A stretch of DNA of 64,000 bases from NCBI RefSeq assembly GCF_025766255.1, contig NW_026516673.1, forward strand, positions 603,598 to 667,597, written 5' to 3'. This document shows, in pieces, positions 34,762-47,394 of the stretch (positions are counted from its first letter, which is position 1; the number at the start of each line of letters is the position of its first letter). The notes beneath the pieces are model-generated. The model did no database searches, was not told where the DNA came from, and saw nothing but the letters and a program-made list of their open reading frames with translations. This DNA is from Zychaea mexicana (taxonomy: Eukaryota > Mucoromycota > Mucoromycetes > Mucorales > Lichtheimiaceae). The translations under genes and the position numbers were made by a program.

Positions 34762-37662
34762 AAAACACCAAGGTGCACAATCGCGTTGCAGTATAAGCCT
34801 GGAGCCAAACGCTGGAGGAGAATAAGAAGCGACAGGGAATAGTTTGACTTTCCTAACAAAGTATAACAAGAAAGGGTAATCGTAAGTCATTTTAAGACCT
34901 AGAGGTTTACCTGAGCAAGACAAAGCAGAAGCTTAGAGGCCTGTGCAACAAAAGAACGAGGACATGAAGGTGAATTTATAGAGAACTAAAGGAACGGTAC
35001 AAATCTTTCTCTTCCTTTAAAAATATATAGTAAATTGAGCTTGCTTACCATAATTAAAGCAACACTGGTTCCAAGAGATCGAAGCAAGCCAAAACCAAAG
35101 GCTTCATATGCATTTAATGGTCTTTTCACGGCAGCGCGCTTCCTTCATATATCACCAAGCAACATTGTGCACGAATGTTTAAAAAGCGGCATCAACGCAA
35201 ACAGATGACACAGTAGACAGCTACAGCAGACACTTGCAAAACAATGCCAAAGGTGCGAGTTCGCCAATGAGGACGATTGTTAAGGAGGAGAGGGTGCACA
35301 GCAACTTCTGCTGCGTAAAATGCACATTCTTATGCTGCGTTTGAAATCGCTGATTCGCCATTGTATGATTCGTATCGCAAGCAAAATTGGCGTTTTGAGC
35401 CATGAACGAGTTGAATACAACCTGCAATAGCTCGACTATTAAATTGGCTGCATCACTATAGTTAGATGTTTTATAAACGGTACAAAAAGTATTGCGACGT
35501 GGAGCTGCTTTTTATTTTTATGTACTATATGATAAGTATTTATAAAAATTTCTAATAATTTCTGTGGCGTGTGTTTTATGGCGATTGCGGGAATATAACG
35601 GTAGACGGTAGTGTTGGTAATACCATGTTGTGAGTATGCTCCTTTTAAAAAATCTAACATCTTACCTTCTAGTGGGTAGCGCAGGCGATTTGTGGTTACT
35701 TATTCAATATACGGACCAAAAGCTGAAATGGCTGGTTGACTTGACTCCTCCGGAAAATGATCTTGTGAAAAGCTCATCATCCATCCGAGTTGTCGAAAAT
35801 AAGTACACCACAACCTTGGGCGATTCGAAGTTGATGCCAATCGCACACTGGTTTTGAGAAAGCCCTACTATACAAGGACACGGATCATACATTCAATAAC
35901 ACTAGTTTGACTGAGAGAACATAAAGTATGGCTCAATATGCGTTTCCTTGACATTTGAAGGCTCGTTTACTTTGTGTGTGTTATATGCTTTATTCGGAGA
36001 TATGGGCACGAACTTGATCTGGATCTTGCGGCCAGTCGAAACAAGTGACCTTTGGAAGATGACGATGACGTCTAGCAAGCAGCATTCATCATCATCCTCA
36101 TAAGCGTCATATTCTTCCCCGCCAAAAGCAAAAAAGATTCGGAATATCGTCGGATGAAATGATCTCAGAGCTCGTACAAAAGATGTGAGTTTTCAAATTA
36201 ACACGCCAATGGTATACAAAATTAAGTGAAATCCCATTATATTATCATGGGCAGTACAGTGTGACACTCGGCCTGACAGCCATCACACTGACTCGAACCT
36301 TTGCCGCAACCTTTGCTGTTACAAGAAAAGCTGACCGAACGCCACAATGTCAGTCTCCCATATGCTCTGGCAATAAATGAACGTATCGTGCTGGCACCTT
36401 TATCAGCCGGAATTAGCCTTGGTAATATTTAACAAATAAGTATTTGCCAGATCTGAAATACCGTGACGCCCAGCGTCAAGTACTTTCAAACGGCATCAAA
36501 ACAGCTGTGCGTATAGCAAATCTCTATTACGTGTTTTACATTTCCTTTTATCACAGTAGCACCTCCACGAATACTGACAATGGGATTTCTTCCCACTTGT
36601 ATATCATTCCTGTTCTCTCGTCTTTCGCACCATTCAAATAGGACTTGGCAGATAGCTCGATGGTAAATATCTCGTGACAATCCTTTTGTATATAAATAGA
36701 TAGTGCACGTATAATCTGCAGTCGACGATTATTTGACTGTTTGGTGGACAGTATCTGGTATATAGAGGTCTTATGACAGTGATGATCCCTCGATCATGCT
36801 CAGGATGTCGTTCATGATACGTACAACGACTGCCTGCTTCCAACATCTATAGCCCTTTTTATATTTGGTTCTATTTTCTTGTCATGAGACAAACTCGATA
36901 TTCGAGTAGTGGGAGTCTAAAATGTCATCCCGCCAAATAATTCATGCATCGGACCTTCTTTTCTGATCTGCCATGCGGGATTTATCTTAACGATTATGTA
37001 TACTTTCTTATATAATTGGAAAAAAAGAATCAGCTAATAGCATCTATCGACATGTTGACCTTTTTAATCTGCTAATAACTTACATCGTCGTTATGTCTGA
37101 AGCATCATACCACCGGAATAAACATTGCTAAGAGAAAGAGGCTCACAGTGTTGAGCCAATAGGAACGTCTACGGAATCACGTGTGTTACACAGACAAGGA
37201 TGAAGGGGATCGATCCTCTTGTAAAAGTGTTTACGAGAAGAGCAAGCTAGTCTGCTGCACTGTTATGTAGGTTGCATTTTTTGATATCTAAATTATTGGA
37301 TTGTTGTAGAACTGATTGACTACTAGAGACATATCTTCTTTTTGATCCGCTCCCTCTTTTATAACACTAATATATGGCGCGGAAAGCAATTTGGCAAGTT
37401 CTATGTCGCATACATCATATCACTGATCCTCAGCAGCAATGGCATTTTGTTAACCCGATGATGAGAAAGCGGTAGCTACTCTAGTGTACCCGTAGTATGT
37501 AGCGATGAAAATGTGCAACACTTATTAGTGAAAGCGATATTGTTATATAGAATATATTTCTCTTCTTTTGAGGCTAAACGGAAAGTAGTGCCAAGAAAGC
37601 AATTTAAAAGTGTGTTATGTGTTGGGTGAAAGAATGAATAGCGGAGAGTATATTAAACTTTT
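34762..37662. other. Intergenic with transposon scraps
   Basis: No gene recognised over 2.9 kb. A frame at 35630-35857 (75 codons) is unassigned. At about 37150-37270 a short stretch resembles the start of the 28-kb transposase relic (GTTACACAGACAAGGATGAA against GTTACACAGACCAGGATAAA at 28052), so it is probably another decayed copy. Confidence 0.5.
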
Positions 37663-39746
37663 TTAATGGTTATTGCCGTTGCGCAAAAGTGGTTGGGTTT
37701 CTTGCTCGGGATAATTCGAAGGCGACGTGGACATTCTAGCTTCGGCCACAGCACCATAGGTCTTTTGATGTGGCTCAATGACCTTGTGAGATTGCGTATT
37801 GGTGATGGAACCACTGGAATTCGAGCGAATGATGCCCTCAGAACTACCGGTGCGTTCTCGAGGTGGGAACGGATGAGAGTGTCGTTTTCGCGCAGCCCAT
37901 CTGTTCTGCAAACGAGCACTGCTGCCCTTCTTACTGTTGTGGACTTGTCGACGCACAACACGAATCTTGTTACGAACTACGTTGAAGATTACAAACGTGT
38001 TAGTTAGTTTCTGTTTGCTCTGTGTCAGCTGTTTCATCCATCCTGCTCTATTGCTTCAAATATTTACCATCCACATAGACATCCGTTTCATCGATGATTT
38101 CCTATTAAAGAAGAAGAATAAGCGACAGTGTGAGCATATATCTTTAGCAGTTTCATAATATATCGTCTTTTGCCTTACCTCCCCAATAAGCTCTTCAATC
38201 ACATCCTCAAGGGTAATAACGCCAATACCACCACTTTCACCTCCAGGATCATTCGAAACCAAAGCCATATGGCCTAAATAAAACAAAACAAATAAAGTGT
38301 TACACAAGACGTTCTAGTCTTTTTTTGGGGAGAGAAATAAACTTCTTGTCGATGATGGATGAGGTTACACCACTTACTCTTTCCTTCCTGGAAGAAATTG
38401 AGAATATCGAGACAGCTAGTGTCGGGGCCTGTTTCGGGCAATGTGCTCATCTGCAGTGTCTTGACAGGAAGTGCATCTTCGGGGTCGTAGGTGATAAGGC
38501 GCTTAGTCAACAACATGCCGACGAAGTTTGTTTTGCTGCCAGACGAATAGACGGGTATGCGCGAGTAACCAGCTGTCAAGATTCTGTCAACCAGGGCCTC
38601 ATCGAGGATATCATCTACTGCCAGCGTGAACACGTCAGCAATGGGCGTCATGATCTGCGATACGGGTTTGGATCTCAAGTCCAGCACGGCACCAATGATT
38701 GTAACTTCGTCGGACGTAAGTGCTTCAACATCCGAGGGATGGACCGCTTGATGCAACGACACCAACGTCTTCAATCCGGCCTTTTTGTAAACCGTACCGT
38801 GGGATTCGCCCAAAAAGTAATCCAGCAGAATAGCAGTTGGGTAGGCAATAGGGTACATGGCGTACATGAGCACAAGGACCATCCAGGCTGTCTTTGCGCC
38901 AATGGCAAGACCATGGCGTACGCAGATCGCTATAAAGAAAGGATGCATGTTAATTAACGGTCGCTGCAGTTCATTTGCTGCTCCACATGGCATGCATGGA
39001 ATCATCGCATTGGACAGGAAAGCAGTAACACTATCAACCGGTGCATAAAGTAGTTTTAAGCTTACATTGAGGAATAACCCTGGAATAGACCACAAACAAA
39101 AAGGATAAGGAGTACGTTAATAATCTGTCTCTTTATTGTTCGTTCCCCCTTTCTTCTCACTCGGGCCTCCTTCCTTTTCATTAACTTACTCGCCGAAAAT
39201 GACAATCAGTGCAGTTGATATGACAACGGCTTGCCAACCACCGCCGAGCACGCCGTCGAGAATAATAGGCAGCGTTTCGTTAATCACCACGTTCGATAGC
39301 AAAAGCGTCACCAACACCCAGTGCTTGCCACGGGCCAACAGCGCGAGAACCTTTTTGGCATTCTCGCGCTCCGTCGGTGTTCCAGATTCAATAAGCACAT
39401 GGAGATTCGTCTCGTCCAAGCCCATAAGACCCAGCGTCAAGCCTGTTGTTCACAATTCCATACGACAATTAGCACACCGGTTACATGAGCTCTTGCAGAT
39501 CTCTCCATGCCGTTTATTGGGGGAAAATGAGGCAAAAGACACTTTACCGGCAAAGACGCCACCGAGCAAGACCAAAGCAATAATAACAACGACTTTTTCA
39601 TAAAACTCTGGGGAGCCAAAGTCAATATGAGGCTCCTCGACTACCTCGAGAACGCCAGTGGGGTAAGCATAGATAAACGATGTCAATGAACTCAAAGTAA
39701 TGAGAAATGCACGTAATGCAGATATCCGCACTGCCAAGAGTGCCAT
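37663..39746 (-). CDS. CNNM/Mam3-type DUF21 + CBS membrane protein
   Basis: Family members (yeast Mam3, animal CNNM, bacterial CorC) handle Mg2+ or other divalent cations at the vacuole or plasma membrane. Exons 39548-39746, 39190-39442, 39066-39079, 38378-38929, 38179-38273, 38068-38101 and 37663-37976 give 486 aa. The N-terminus has a hydrophobic leader. The DUF21 core is [20 protein letters not shown], then [41 protein letters not shown] and a third TM ([17 protein letters not shown]). The CBS pair follows: [17 protein letters not shown] ... SRIPVYSS, and [18 protein letters not shown] then [21 protein letters not shown] basic, Ser-rich tail ends the protein. The 14-nt exon 39066-39079 is needed: it completes the invariant GE(V/I)IPQS motif. 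Ends 80 bp downstream of the division 1 chitin synthase stop on the same strand. Confidence 0.93.
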
Positions 39747-39826
39747 AACGGAGAAACAGAAAAGAAATCAAAAGACCCAAGCGATAAAAAATCTCCTTTT
39801 ATATATAATTTTTCTTGCAGACAATT

Positions 39827-42611
39827 TTAGGAACCGGTGAATATGGAGAACGTACGGTAGCATACGCTTCCAATAAAGCGAAACGCGGCCAGCGCAGCTA
39901 CGGACCATAATATAAAAGCCAGATATCCATTCGTTCGCTGCTCAAAGTTGCCTAGAATTATTTTTACGCTTCTTTTTAGTCACATCTGACCATGGAGTAG
40001 CTCATATTCACCAAAGAATCATTATCCCACCGATTTATCTTACCTAACCAGTCGAGATCGAGTGCGGTAGCGATGAGAGCAACCAAGATAAGATTACTGA
40101 GGATCCAAGTAGTGACAAGACGGGTGCGAAATGCTCGATAGTAGTCTTCTTGCTTTGTCTTCGGATCAACTTTATTGGGCGGATCCTCCCGTGCACGCTT
40201 GCGCAGGTTTACACAAGCTTCCTCATAGAGAAGTCCGACATCTTTTTGCTCCGGCATATCAACGTCCGCCTGCTGGTGATCTCCTTCTACAACACCGAGG
40301 TCTACTGCTACGAGGTGGATATCCTTGGTGCCCCAGCTAATGTTACTTGTTTGTTAGCATTTCTTCTTCGCGTTGCTCTTACCAGAGAGAAGAGGGCATT
40401 ACCTGACGTCATGAGTGTTACAGAATGCATAGGTATTCAAAATATTGATATAGCTTGGTGTCATCATCAGATACTGTATGCAGCTGGTGATCAAATGCCA
40501 GGGATCTAAAAACAGCAAGGAGGCGAGGCAATAGAGTGCATAGGTTGCGCCAACGGAAATCAAAATGTCACGGAACGATCCATCTGTCAACAGTGAATCG
40601 GTGGCAACTGCATTGTTGATTCCATCGTATGCCAGCCAGACTGATGCAAATATGATGTAGCCCATGAGTCCAGCAAAGAATATCATGATCATTGTATAAG
40701 TGCCTTTCGAGCTAAAATAAATCAAGTATTATAAAGTGTCCCCACGCTCTTCTTTTTTCGCTGAAAAAGTCATGCAAGGTAGCATTTATCACTAATGCAA
40801 CAGATGCTTACCCTTGTGGCCGATTTCCCATAGAGAATAGAAACAGGACTATCAGCAAGACAATGTACACGTAGGTCAATGCAATATGGACATGCTCTGC
40901 TGTTTCACGGGCAAATGGCGGGTGTGTCATGGTGGAGAGCGCGCTAGTGAGGATATAGAAGCACAGGAAAAAGTTGCCCAGGGCGAACCAGGAAAAGATC
41001 CAGGATAACGACAGGTATATGAGCTCGATGAAAAGCAGGATCTTCCGTAGCATCGAGTGATCCGTGGACAATATCTTGCCCCAATGAAACAACGCATAGA
41101 TGCCCGAGAAGAACGAGCCATTGAGCCATCGCCGTCGCTGCGTGACAAACTCAGGCACTGCGCTGGGCACATCTGTTTCGCCGTACGCGTTTGATACATA
41201 GTGAAGCACCCACTGTGCATTGCGTTTTGCTATCAACTATATGCCCAATATCCCAACAGGATCAATTTTCTGAATACTTGTTATTACTACCAAAAGTTGG
41301 CATGAATTACCTCGAAACAGAGGATGCGATCCTCGGCAAGGTACATGTTGGCCTCAAAGATCCCACCATCTGAATGCAACCTCTCTCCCAAAAAGTACTT
41401 TTGCAGCGGACCCGACCCATCGACATTGTCCTTCAAAGCCGTATAGCGATAGGCTGAGAAAGCACCGGGAAGTACTTGGATATAGCCCAGGACAGATTCG
41501 AGCGGCTTGTCAAGGATATTGGAAATCTTGTACTCAAAGTTCTGACTCGCCACGAGCGGATTCAGTAGCCCCACACCCGCCGTCCCTGTCATTGCTCTGA
41601 CCTCGCCACACGCGCCACCAACATGCAAGTTTATATCAAACGTCTTCCACAACTTGTAGATGGATGTAGGTCCCGGCCGCGTGCCAACATCCAGCAACAT
41701 GCATACATTGGGGCTGAGCTTCGGACAGAACGCCTGAAAGAACCACCGGTGCGAATTGATTTTGCGTTGATTCTTCTCCTTGAGACAAAACAGGATCTGT
41801 GTGGGCACAATGTTGTCGACGGCGCCCTTGAATTTCATGTCCGGGTTCAGCGAGAGCTGTGTCGTGTATTCGTAGATGTGTGCATGGACCTGCCGGGCAT
41901 TGACAAAGTTCTTGGCGACACCTTCTTGGTACACGCCCAGTGCGGATAGCAGATCAAGCACACGCGGATGTACCTTGTCACGCCCGTCAGCCATTATGCA
42001 AATCACGACTTTGGTCCATGAATCGGCACCCCATGTTCGTGAGCGTTTCCTGCCACATAGATGGGCTATATTTTTCATGATCCCGTGCAACGTGCGTGAC
42101 AATAGGATCTCGTCTTCCTAAAAACAGTCAGTACGATCACAATACAGTGGAAGCGTGCGAAACTTTTCAAGAACAGTAGTCTATCATTTACGTTGTAAAG
42201 CGTGATGCAGATAAATAGCTCAGTGCGACGCTCCATGAGTTCTTGGCGAAGCGTGTAGTTTTGTTGGTTATACTCGGCCGGATCAGCAGTGACGGCTGTA
42301 TATCGCATTTGATCAAACTCTTTCTCGTTCCTGCGTGGCACGGACTGCAGGTATTGTTCTGGCACTGGACAGTCCAGCACTAGGTTGCCCTGCACGAGCG
42401 GCACACGTCGTATTGTCCGTCGTCGTGGCTGTCGTGCTGGCGCGAGGTGTGGTGTTGGGCTTGGCATCATGTACGGTCGCCATTGCGTTGGAAATGGGGT
42501 CTGTGACATTACCAGCGGAGGTTGTGGAGGAGGAGGTCTGCGGTAGTCTATGCTACTACGGCTGCCGACACTTGCATGAACGGGCGGCGTAGGTGGCGGT
42601 TGCATCATCAT
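39827..42611 (-). CDS. Chitin synthase, division 1 (class I-III type)
   Basis: Plasma-membrane chitin synthase. Exons 42192-42611, 41311-42117, 40812-41236, 40403-40711, 40044-40336 and 39827-39951 give 792 aa. The first 140 residues are Pro-rich, then [19 protein letters not shown] and [13 protein letters not shown], hallmarks of the chitin synthase 1N region. Catalytic motifs: [87 protein letters not shown] and [11 protein letters not shown] (442-452). Seven or so C-terminal TM segments follow, with the conserved THDVSWGTKD loop before the last ones. All active-site motifs are intact. It starts with three consecutive ATGs at 42611. It is a different division from the gene at 22.6 kb, and unlike it has no low-complexity Gln-rich start. 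Confidence 0.95.
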
Positions 42612-42877
42612 TGATCGTATGCTACCACAAAAGGTGGTTGGATGGATATGGCTTTCTTATTAAAATGATGATGCGGTGCCAAGAGAAGGGTCCAAACAAG
42701 AAAGAAGGAAGAAGACAGTCAAAGGAGTCGAAAAAACAAACAAACGATCTTCACAGTAATGCAGCTAGGGCAATTCTGTTGCTGGCTGGCGCTGGTGCTA
42801 CAAATTACCCGTACAAGCACATAAGCAAATGGGGGCCAGGTGACAACAACAGTGGTCCTTTTTTATTTTTTATCCAA

Positions 42878-43964
42878 TCACAGCGACGCATCAATAAAGG
42901 TGCCCAAAAAGTCACTGAGCGTGATAACGCCTTTCACATGGCCCGCCTCATCCACCCACCACAGACGATGGGCTTTGCGCAGCACAAAGGCCGTCATCAG
43001 CTGAGACAGCGTAAAGCGGTCGTGGCAAGTCAGTGGCGGGTACAGATCGCCTTGGCTCTCCTTCAAGTACATGACCACCGGCTTCTGCAGTGCGTCGTAC
43101 CGCTCCCGGTTCAGTCCTCGCAAGTTCTCTGCGCTCAATTCCCCAACCATGTCGTCCTCGTCGTCCACAACGGCCAAGGCGCCCACGCGCGACTGTGCAA
43201 GCTGCAAGAATGCGTCCATTGCCGTGCAGCGATAGTTCAGGGAGGCCAAGGGATGCTCGCCTCGTCGGGTGCGTGCATGATCTACAATCGTCGGCGTCGT
43301 CAGGTCGAGGATAGGGCCCAGCTGGTGGTTGTGAGCCTGGAGGTATTTGACGACATCCATCTGAGACAGCAGGATGGGTGATTCTTCTTGAAGCACCAAG
43401 ACACGGTGGGCGGCATGGGTGCTGAACAGCTCCATGACGTACTGCAACGAGTCCGTCGGCCGCACGCTGACGAGTTGCGAGCTTTCGGCTGTTCTTCCTG
43501 CGGCTTCAGCGAGTGGCCTCAGCAGGCAGCTGCGATCTACATTGTCCTACGACGAGCCAAAAAAGAAAGACAAGGTTTTTTTTTTGTTTGTGTGAATCAA
43601 CAAATGCACATCGTTGTTGATGGCGGTGGGGTGGCCGGGGTTCAAACATGAAATTTTTTTTCTCACGGCCACAGCCATTTACATTGAGCAGTTTGAGCAA
43701 GTCCAAGACGCTGACAATGGCCAAGTACTTTTTGGCGTGCTGATCTGCCTCCAGCTGGTATACGGGCACCGATAAGATATCCTCAGCCAAGAGGACGTCG
43801 AACGCTTCTTCCATCGTTGCCGTTGAGGGCAGATCAACAAGCTGACGGGTCGATGCTGCTTTCACCTCTGACAAGACGTTGGCCACCGTCTTGGATGCAA
43901 TGAACTCACGCTGGATGCTGTTGCGTCGAGGAAGGCCGTTCATTGAGTTCGTCAGTGTCGTCAT
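42878..43964 (-). CDS. Four-CBS-domain protein (Sds23/AMPK-gamma-like)
   Basis: Exons 43683-43964 and 42878-43546, joined in phase 0, give 316 aa. Four CBS repeats can be traced: SKTVANVLSEVKAASTRQLV with LLAEDILSVPVYQLE (about 25-75); SVRPTDSLQYVMELFSTHAA with HRVLVLQEE (about 118-150); YRCTAMDAFLQLAQSRVGAL with VVDDEDDMVGELS; and CHDRFTLSQLMTAFVLRKAH with VKGVITLSDFLGTFI at the C-terminus. CBS pairs bind adenine nucleotides; proteins with two Bateman modules include Sds23/Sds24 and AMPK gamma. There is no kinase or membrane segment. The role, probably energy or nutrient sensing, is inferred. It lies directly upstream of the chitin synthase on the same strand. Confidence 0.85.
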
Positions 43965-44331
43965 GTTGAAGACGGGGTTGTTGGATGATGAATGGTGGAG
44001 GGTGTAAGAAAAAAAAAAGTGGAGTGTGCGTAAAAAGGAGTAAGTGGAAGAAAGAAGTCTAAAAAGCCGTCTCCCACTTTGCCTGTCTCTCTTATAATAT
44101 GTACGGAATCCCAAACTTGTTTGAGTTGGCGATCGAGCAAAGGATTGCATCATCCCTCCCTGCGCTCACTAGTCGCTCCCATCCCACCCCTGATATGACT
44201 TTTCAATGATGACAGTTTCGTCTTTTATTATGTCATTTATGTTTATATCCGAGAGCAGCAATGCCAATCGCGGATGCAGTGTAGTAGTATATGTATGGTA
44301 TGTGGGTGGTATTATGAATGGATGATTATGT
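43965..44331. other. Intergenic, promoter of four-CBS gene
   Basis: 367 bp with a CT-rich (plus strand purine-rich) leader near 44000-44060. No gene seen. Confidence 0.5.
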
Positions 44332-45117
44332 CTATGCACGTGATTGCTCTTCTTCTATTAAAATGCGTCGGTGGTGCACAAGCACAGGATTAAGTTTGCT
44401 GCTGTCAGAATGATAGTAGACCCCCATATTGGGCACAAAGAACACCTGCTCGAGGCGCGGACACGTTTCGAGGAGCTGCTCGCCGTACTGACTGGAGATG
44501 GCCACGCCGTCGTACTGCTGTTCGTGATGGTAGACCGGCAGCGTGATGGCACGGAGGGCAAGTGGCGGTTTCTTTTGGATGGCTTTGAGCAACGTTGGTA
44601 TGTGCACATGCGCGTGTGCGACCATGGCAAGGATTTGCAGATTGGGCAGTCGGAGCAAAAGCTGGGCAAGCGAATTGGCATCAATGGCGGTGTACGGTGT
44701 GTTGTCGCCATGCAGCGCAAAGGACCGGAGTCCCAAATGCTCCTTGTCCAATTGGAGTGCGTGGTCAGACAGCGTCCGCCATCGATGAACGCTTAGTTCT
44801 TGGAGATTTGGACAGTGGTTCAGCAGGAAGCGCAGTGTTTCATCGCGGACGCCTTGGACAGAGAGAGATCGGATGTGCTGGAGATGGGGTGTGAGGATGT
44901 GGCGTAGCTCGTCCAATTGCCAGAGTGACGCGTGTGTCAGGGCGACAGACTGCCAGAATTTAGGATGGCTGCAGATTCTGTAAAGCTGCCTGGATACTGT
45001 GCGTGCTGCACAGCGTTCTCGTGGTGATGCAAATGAAAAAATATGCCACAGGATTTCAGAAGGGAGCCGCTCAAGTAAGGAGCGTTGGCGATGGTGGTGG
45101 CGCCTAAGACATGCCAT
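44332..45117 (-). CDS. F-box protein with leucine-rich repeats
   Basis: Intronless, 261 aa. F-box at about residues 13-55: LLERLPSEILWHIFSFASPR, then CAARTVSRQLYRICSHPKFW. It is followed by degenerate LRR-type units (LRHILTPHLQHIRSLSVQGV; HCPNLQELSVHRWRTLSDHA; LLRLPNLQILAMVAHAHVHI; CPRLEQVFFVPNMG). Likely a substrate receptor of an SCF ubiquitin ligase; the substrate is unknown. ATG 45117 directly precedes the F-box; upstream sequence is open but reads low-complexity Phe/Ser from a purine-rich leader, so it is not used. Confidence 0.88.
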   Translation of the reverse strand: MACLRRHHHRQRSLLERLPSEILWHIFSFASPRERCAARTVSRQLYRICSHPKFWQSVALTHASLWQLDELRHILTPHLQHIRSLSVQGVRDETLRFLLNHCPNLQELSVHRWRTLSDHALQLDKEHLGLRSFALHGDNTPYTAIDANSLAQLLLRLPNLQILAMVAHAHVHIPTLLKAIQKKPPLALRAITLPVYHHEQQYDGVAISSQYGEQLLETCPRLEQVFFVPNMGVYYHSDSSKLNPVLVHHRRILIEEEQSRA

Positions 45118-47394
45118 TTGAACGGAAAGAATCGACTTTGAGGAGAAATCAAGGAAGAAGAAAGAGGGAGCGAAGAAAGAAAAGAAGAGAGAGGGGATCA
45201 CAGTTTTTATTTGCTTCTCCTTTATATCAGCAACGAGCGTTCTTTATGCAGATCAATGCAGCAGCAGCACGGTCAGCACAATAAGTAATCGCTTTTTGGG
45301 CAAGCCACTTTTATCCTATATGGGTCCAGGATGCAAGATGAGATGAAACGTGCCAAATGCGTCGGCTGCCTCTAGGTTTATGAGCCCACAACTATTGCTT
45401 TTTGTAACGGATGATGATCACGCCCTTTCCTCAGGAGAGCGTGGCACTTTTGCTACTGACGACTGAAAGCCAGGCACCAGCCTTCTGCAGCAAACACGGC
45501 AAACACTGCACACCAGAAATCTTCCTTCGCGTATCGACTGGCGCGCATACGCACCCGCAATTGTGCTTACTACACGGAACGGGATGGCTGACTTTTCAAC
45601 AACAGTCGACAAAAGATGGGCGTCGTGTGAACTGACTTTCTGTTTTTGGAGGTTCACCCTCGGCAACAGAAATTGGGGTTTTAATCCTCCTCGGGTTGAT
45701 AGATAAATTCGCCCTCACGCCACGCGAGCGGTTTTGACAAAATACCCTCCGCACAATTATATCCCCGGAGCAATCCACAGACTCTGTTTTCTATTCTTTC
45801 TATGTTCACCCATTATATCTTGTGTCGCTATCGATCCTCATTGTTGACAGCATTCGGTTCGTGTAACCGCTGATTCGTCTATCACGACATGTCTTATTTG
45901 CTTCTGGTACTAGTGGCCATATTCAAGCCTGTTTGAGACCACTTCTATGCCACACGTATTATTTTGTCAACCACACAAAGTAGTAGTTTGCTGTAATAGA
46001 TTGCTTAGCGAAAGCAAACTATCATCCTCGATAAAGTGCTGTTCCCCTTCTATACACACACCATTAAAACTATACCAATTATGTTGTACAGATCAAGACC
46101 GACAAGAAGAGTCCAGAGCTCAATTTTTTTTTGAGAGCTACTGTCTCTCCTCATTTCGTTGACCTTTTAGAGTAGTACCATCAAAGATACCAACGTAAAA
46201 GACGCCGATAGGTTTAATTTTCTCTATAAGCAATCAGTTGCTTTTGGCAACACATCCTACAAGCGACGAATGCTTACTTAATCATTTCACATTTCCCGAC
46301 CAACAAGTTTAATAGCTGCTTCTTACCTTGCATAAGTCCATCTCGAGTCAGATAGTGCAAACGTGGAGCTAATTCATTATTCTAGTCGTCATCATCATTT
46401 GATTTCTTTTTGTGATTATCGTCGCAGTATGATAGCTTGTTCTGTATACCTTCGAAAACATAGCCCACTGTGCTGTTGTAGTGGTATATTAATACGATAT
46501 GTATGTAGCTTTACACATGTACAAATTGTCGTTTGCCTCCCAAAGAAGAAGCAGACGCTTTGTTATTAACGTTACTGGGAAAGGCTACATATCTTTTACA
46601 GCATATATTTGATTATGCGAGAAGTAACAACAGATCTAGAAGCCATAATGGGAAACACAAGAAGATAACTGATGTCACATACTAACGTTGAATAATGACT
46701 TGGACATTAGTAAAAGTGTCATATACGTAGTAGAGTGATTTGGCAACCACAAAAATACATACTCAGAATAATGGTATTGTACATAGAATTTTGTATGCAT
46801 AATGAAAAGATTAATTAACTACGAACGTCTGTTTCTTATTGACCTTAAGTTAAAGATGTGGAATGATGCCCATAGCGACACTGCTATCATTGAAACTTAT
46901 ATTTATATATATCGAAGGTCTCAATCCATACCGGACCGCAAGAAACTTTGACGACTGCATATGCATAAATGTGAGCAGCATTCAGCTCCAGAAACGAAAT
47001 GTATAGCTTTATGTCACTCTTTGTGAAGCAATCTACATTGTATCGACGTGTATATAAGTAGAACCTGTGAGCACCTGTAAGCTTTTATCTCTCCTCTTGA
47101 TGCCTTATGCAACTTTTTGAAACTCCAAGTCACGTTGATTAAAGATGCAGCTGATATGAGCATTGCCGAGATTAATTGCTTTCGCAGATTAGAGCACAGT
47201 GACAACATTTATAAGAAAGTATAGCAAAGATATTAATTTCGTTACAAAATGGAGTACATGGTATGGAAGAATTGCACGATTGTATGTTTGTAGCAAAGAA
47301 GGATATGGTCCAGAAAGTGTTTTGCATTGTCCAAGTCAGCCAAGTTAATATACCTTCCACCAATTCTTATTCCAACATATCGAACTATTGATGG
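45118..47394. other. Intergenic, no gene seen
   Basis: Over 2 kb without a recognisable gene. A plus-strand frame at 45411-45635 (74 codons) has no family resemblance. 46-47.3 kb is AT-rich. Confidence 0.6.

Noticed and set aside
36271..36300. B-box-like TGACTCGAACC (minus strand GGTTCGAGTCA)
   Set aside because: No T-stem pairing and no acceptor stem or A-box nearby, so not a tRNA.
38325..38957. 210-codon plus-strand frame in the CNNM gene
   Set aside because: Antisense to the CBS-containing exon, which has unmistakable family motifs.
38941..39095. Alternative exon [18 protein letters not shown] in the CNNM gene
   Set aside because: It is the reading of the intron 38930-39065; splicing it out restores the invariant [17 protein letters not shown] motif.
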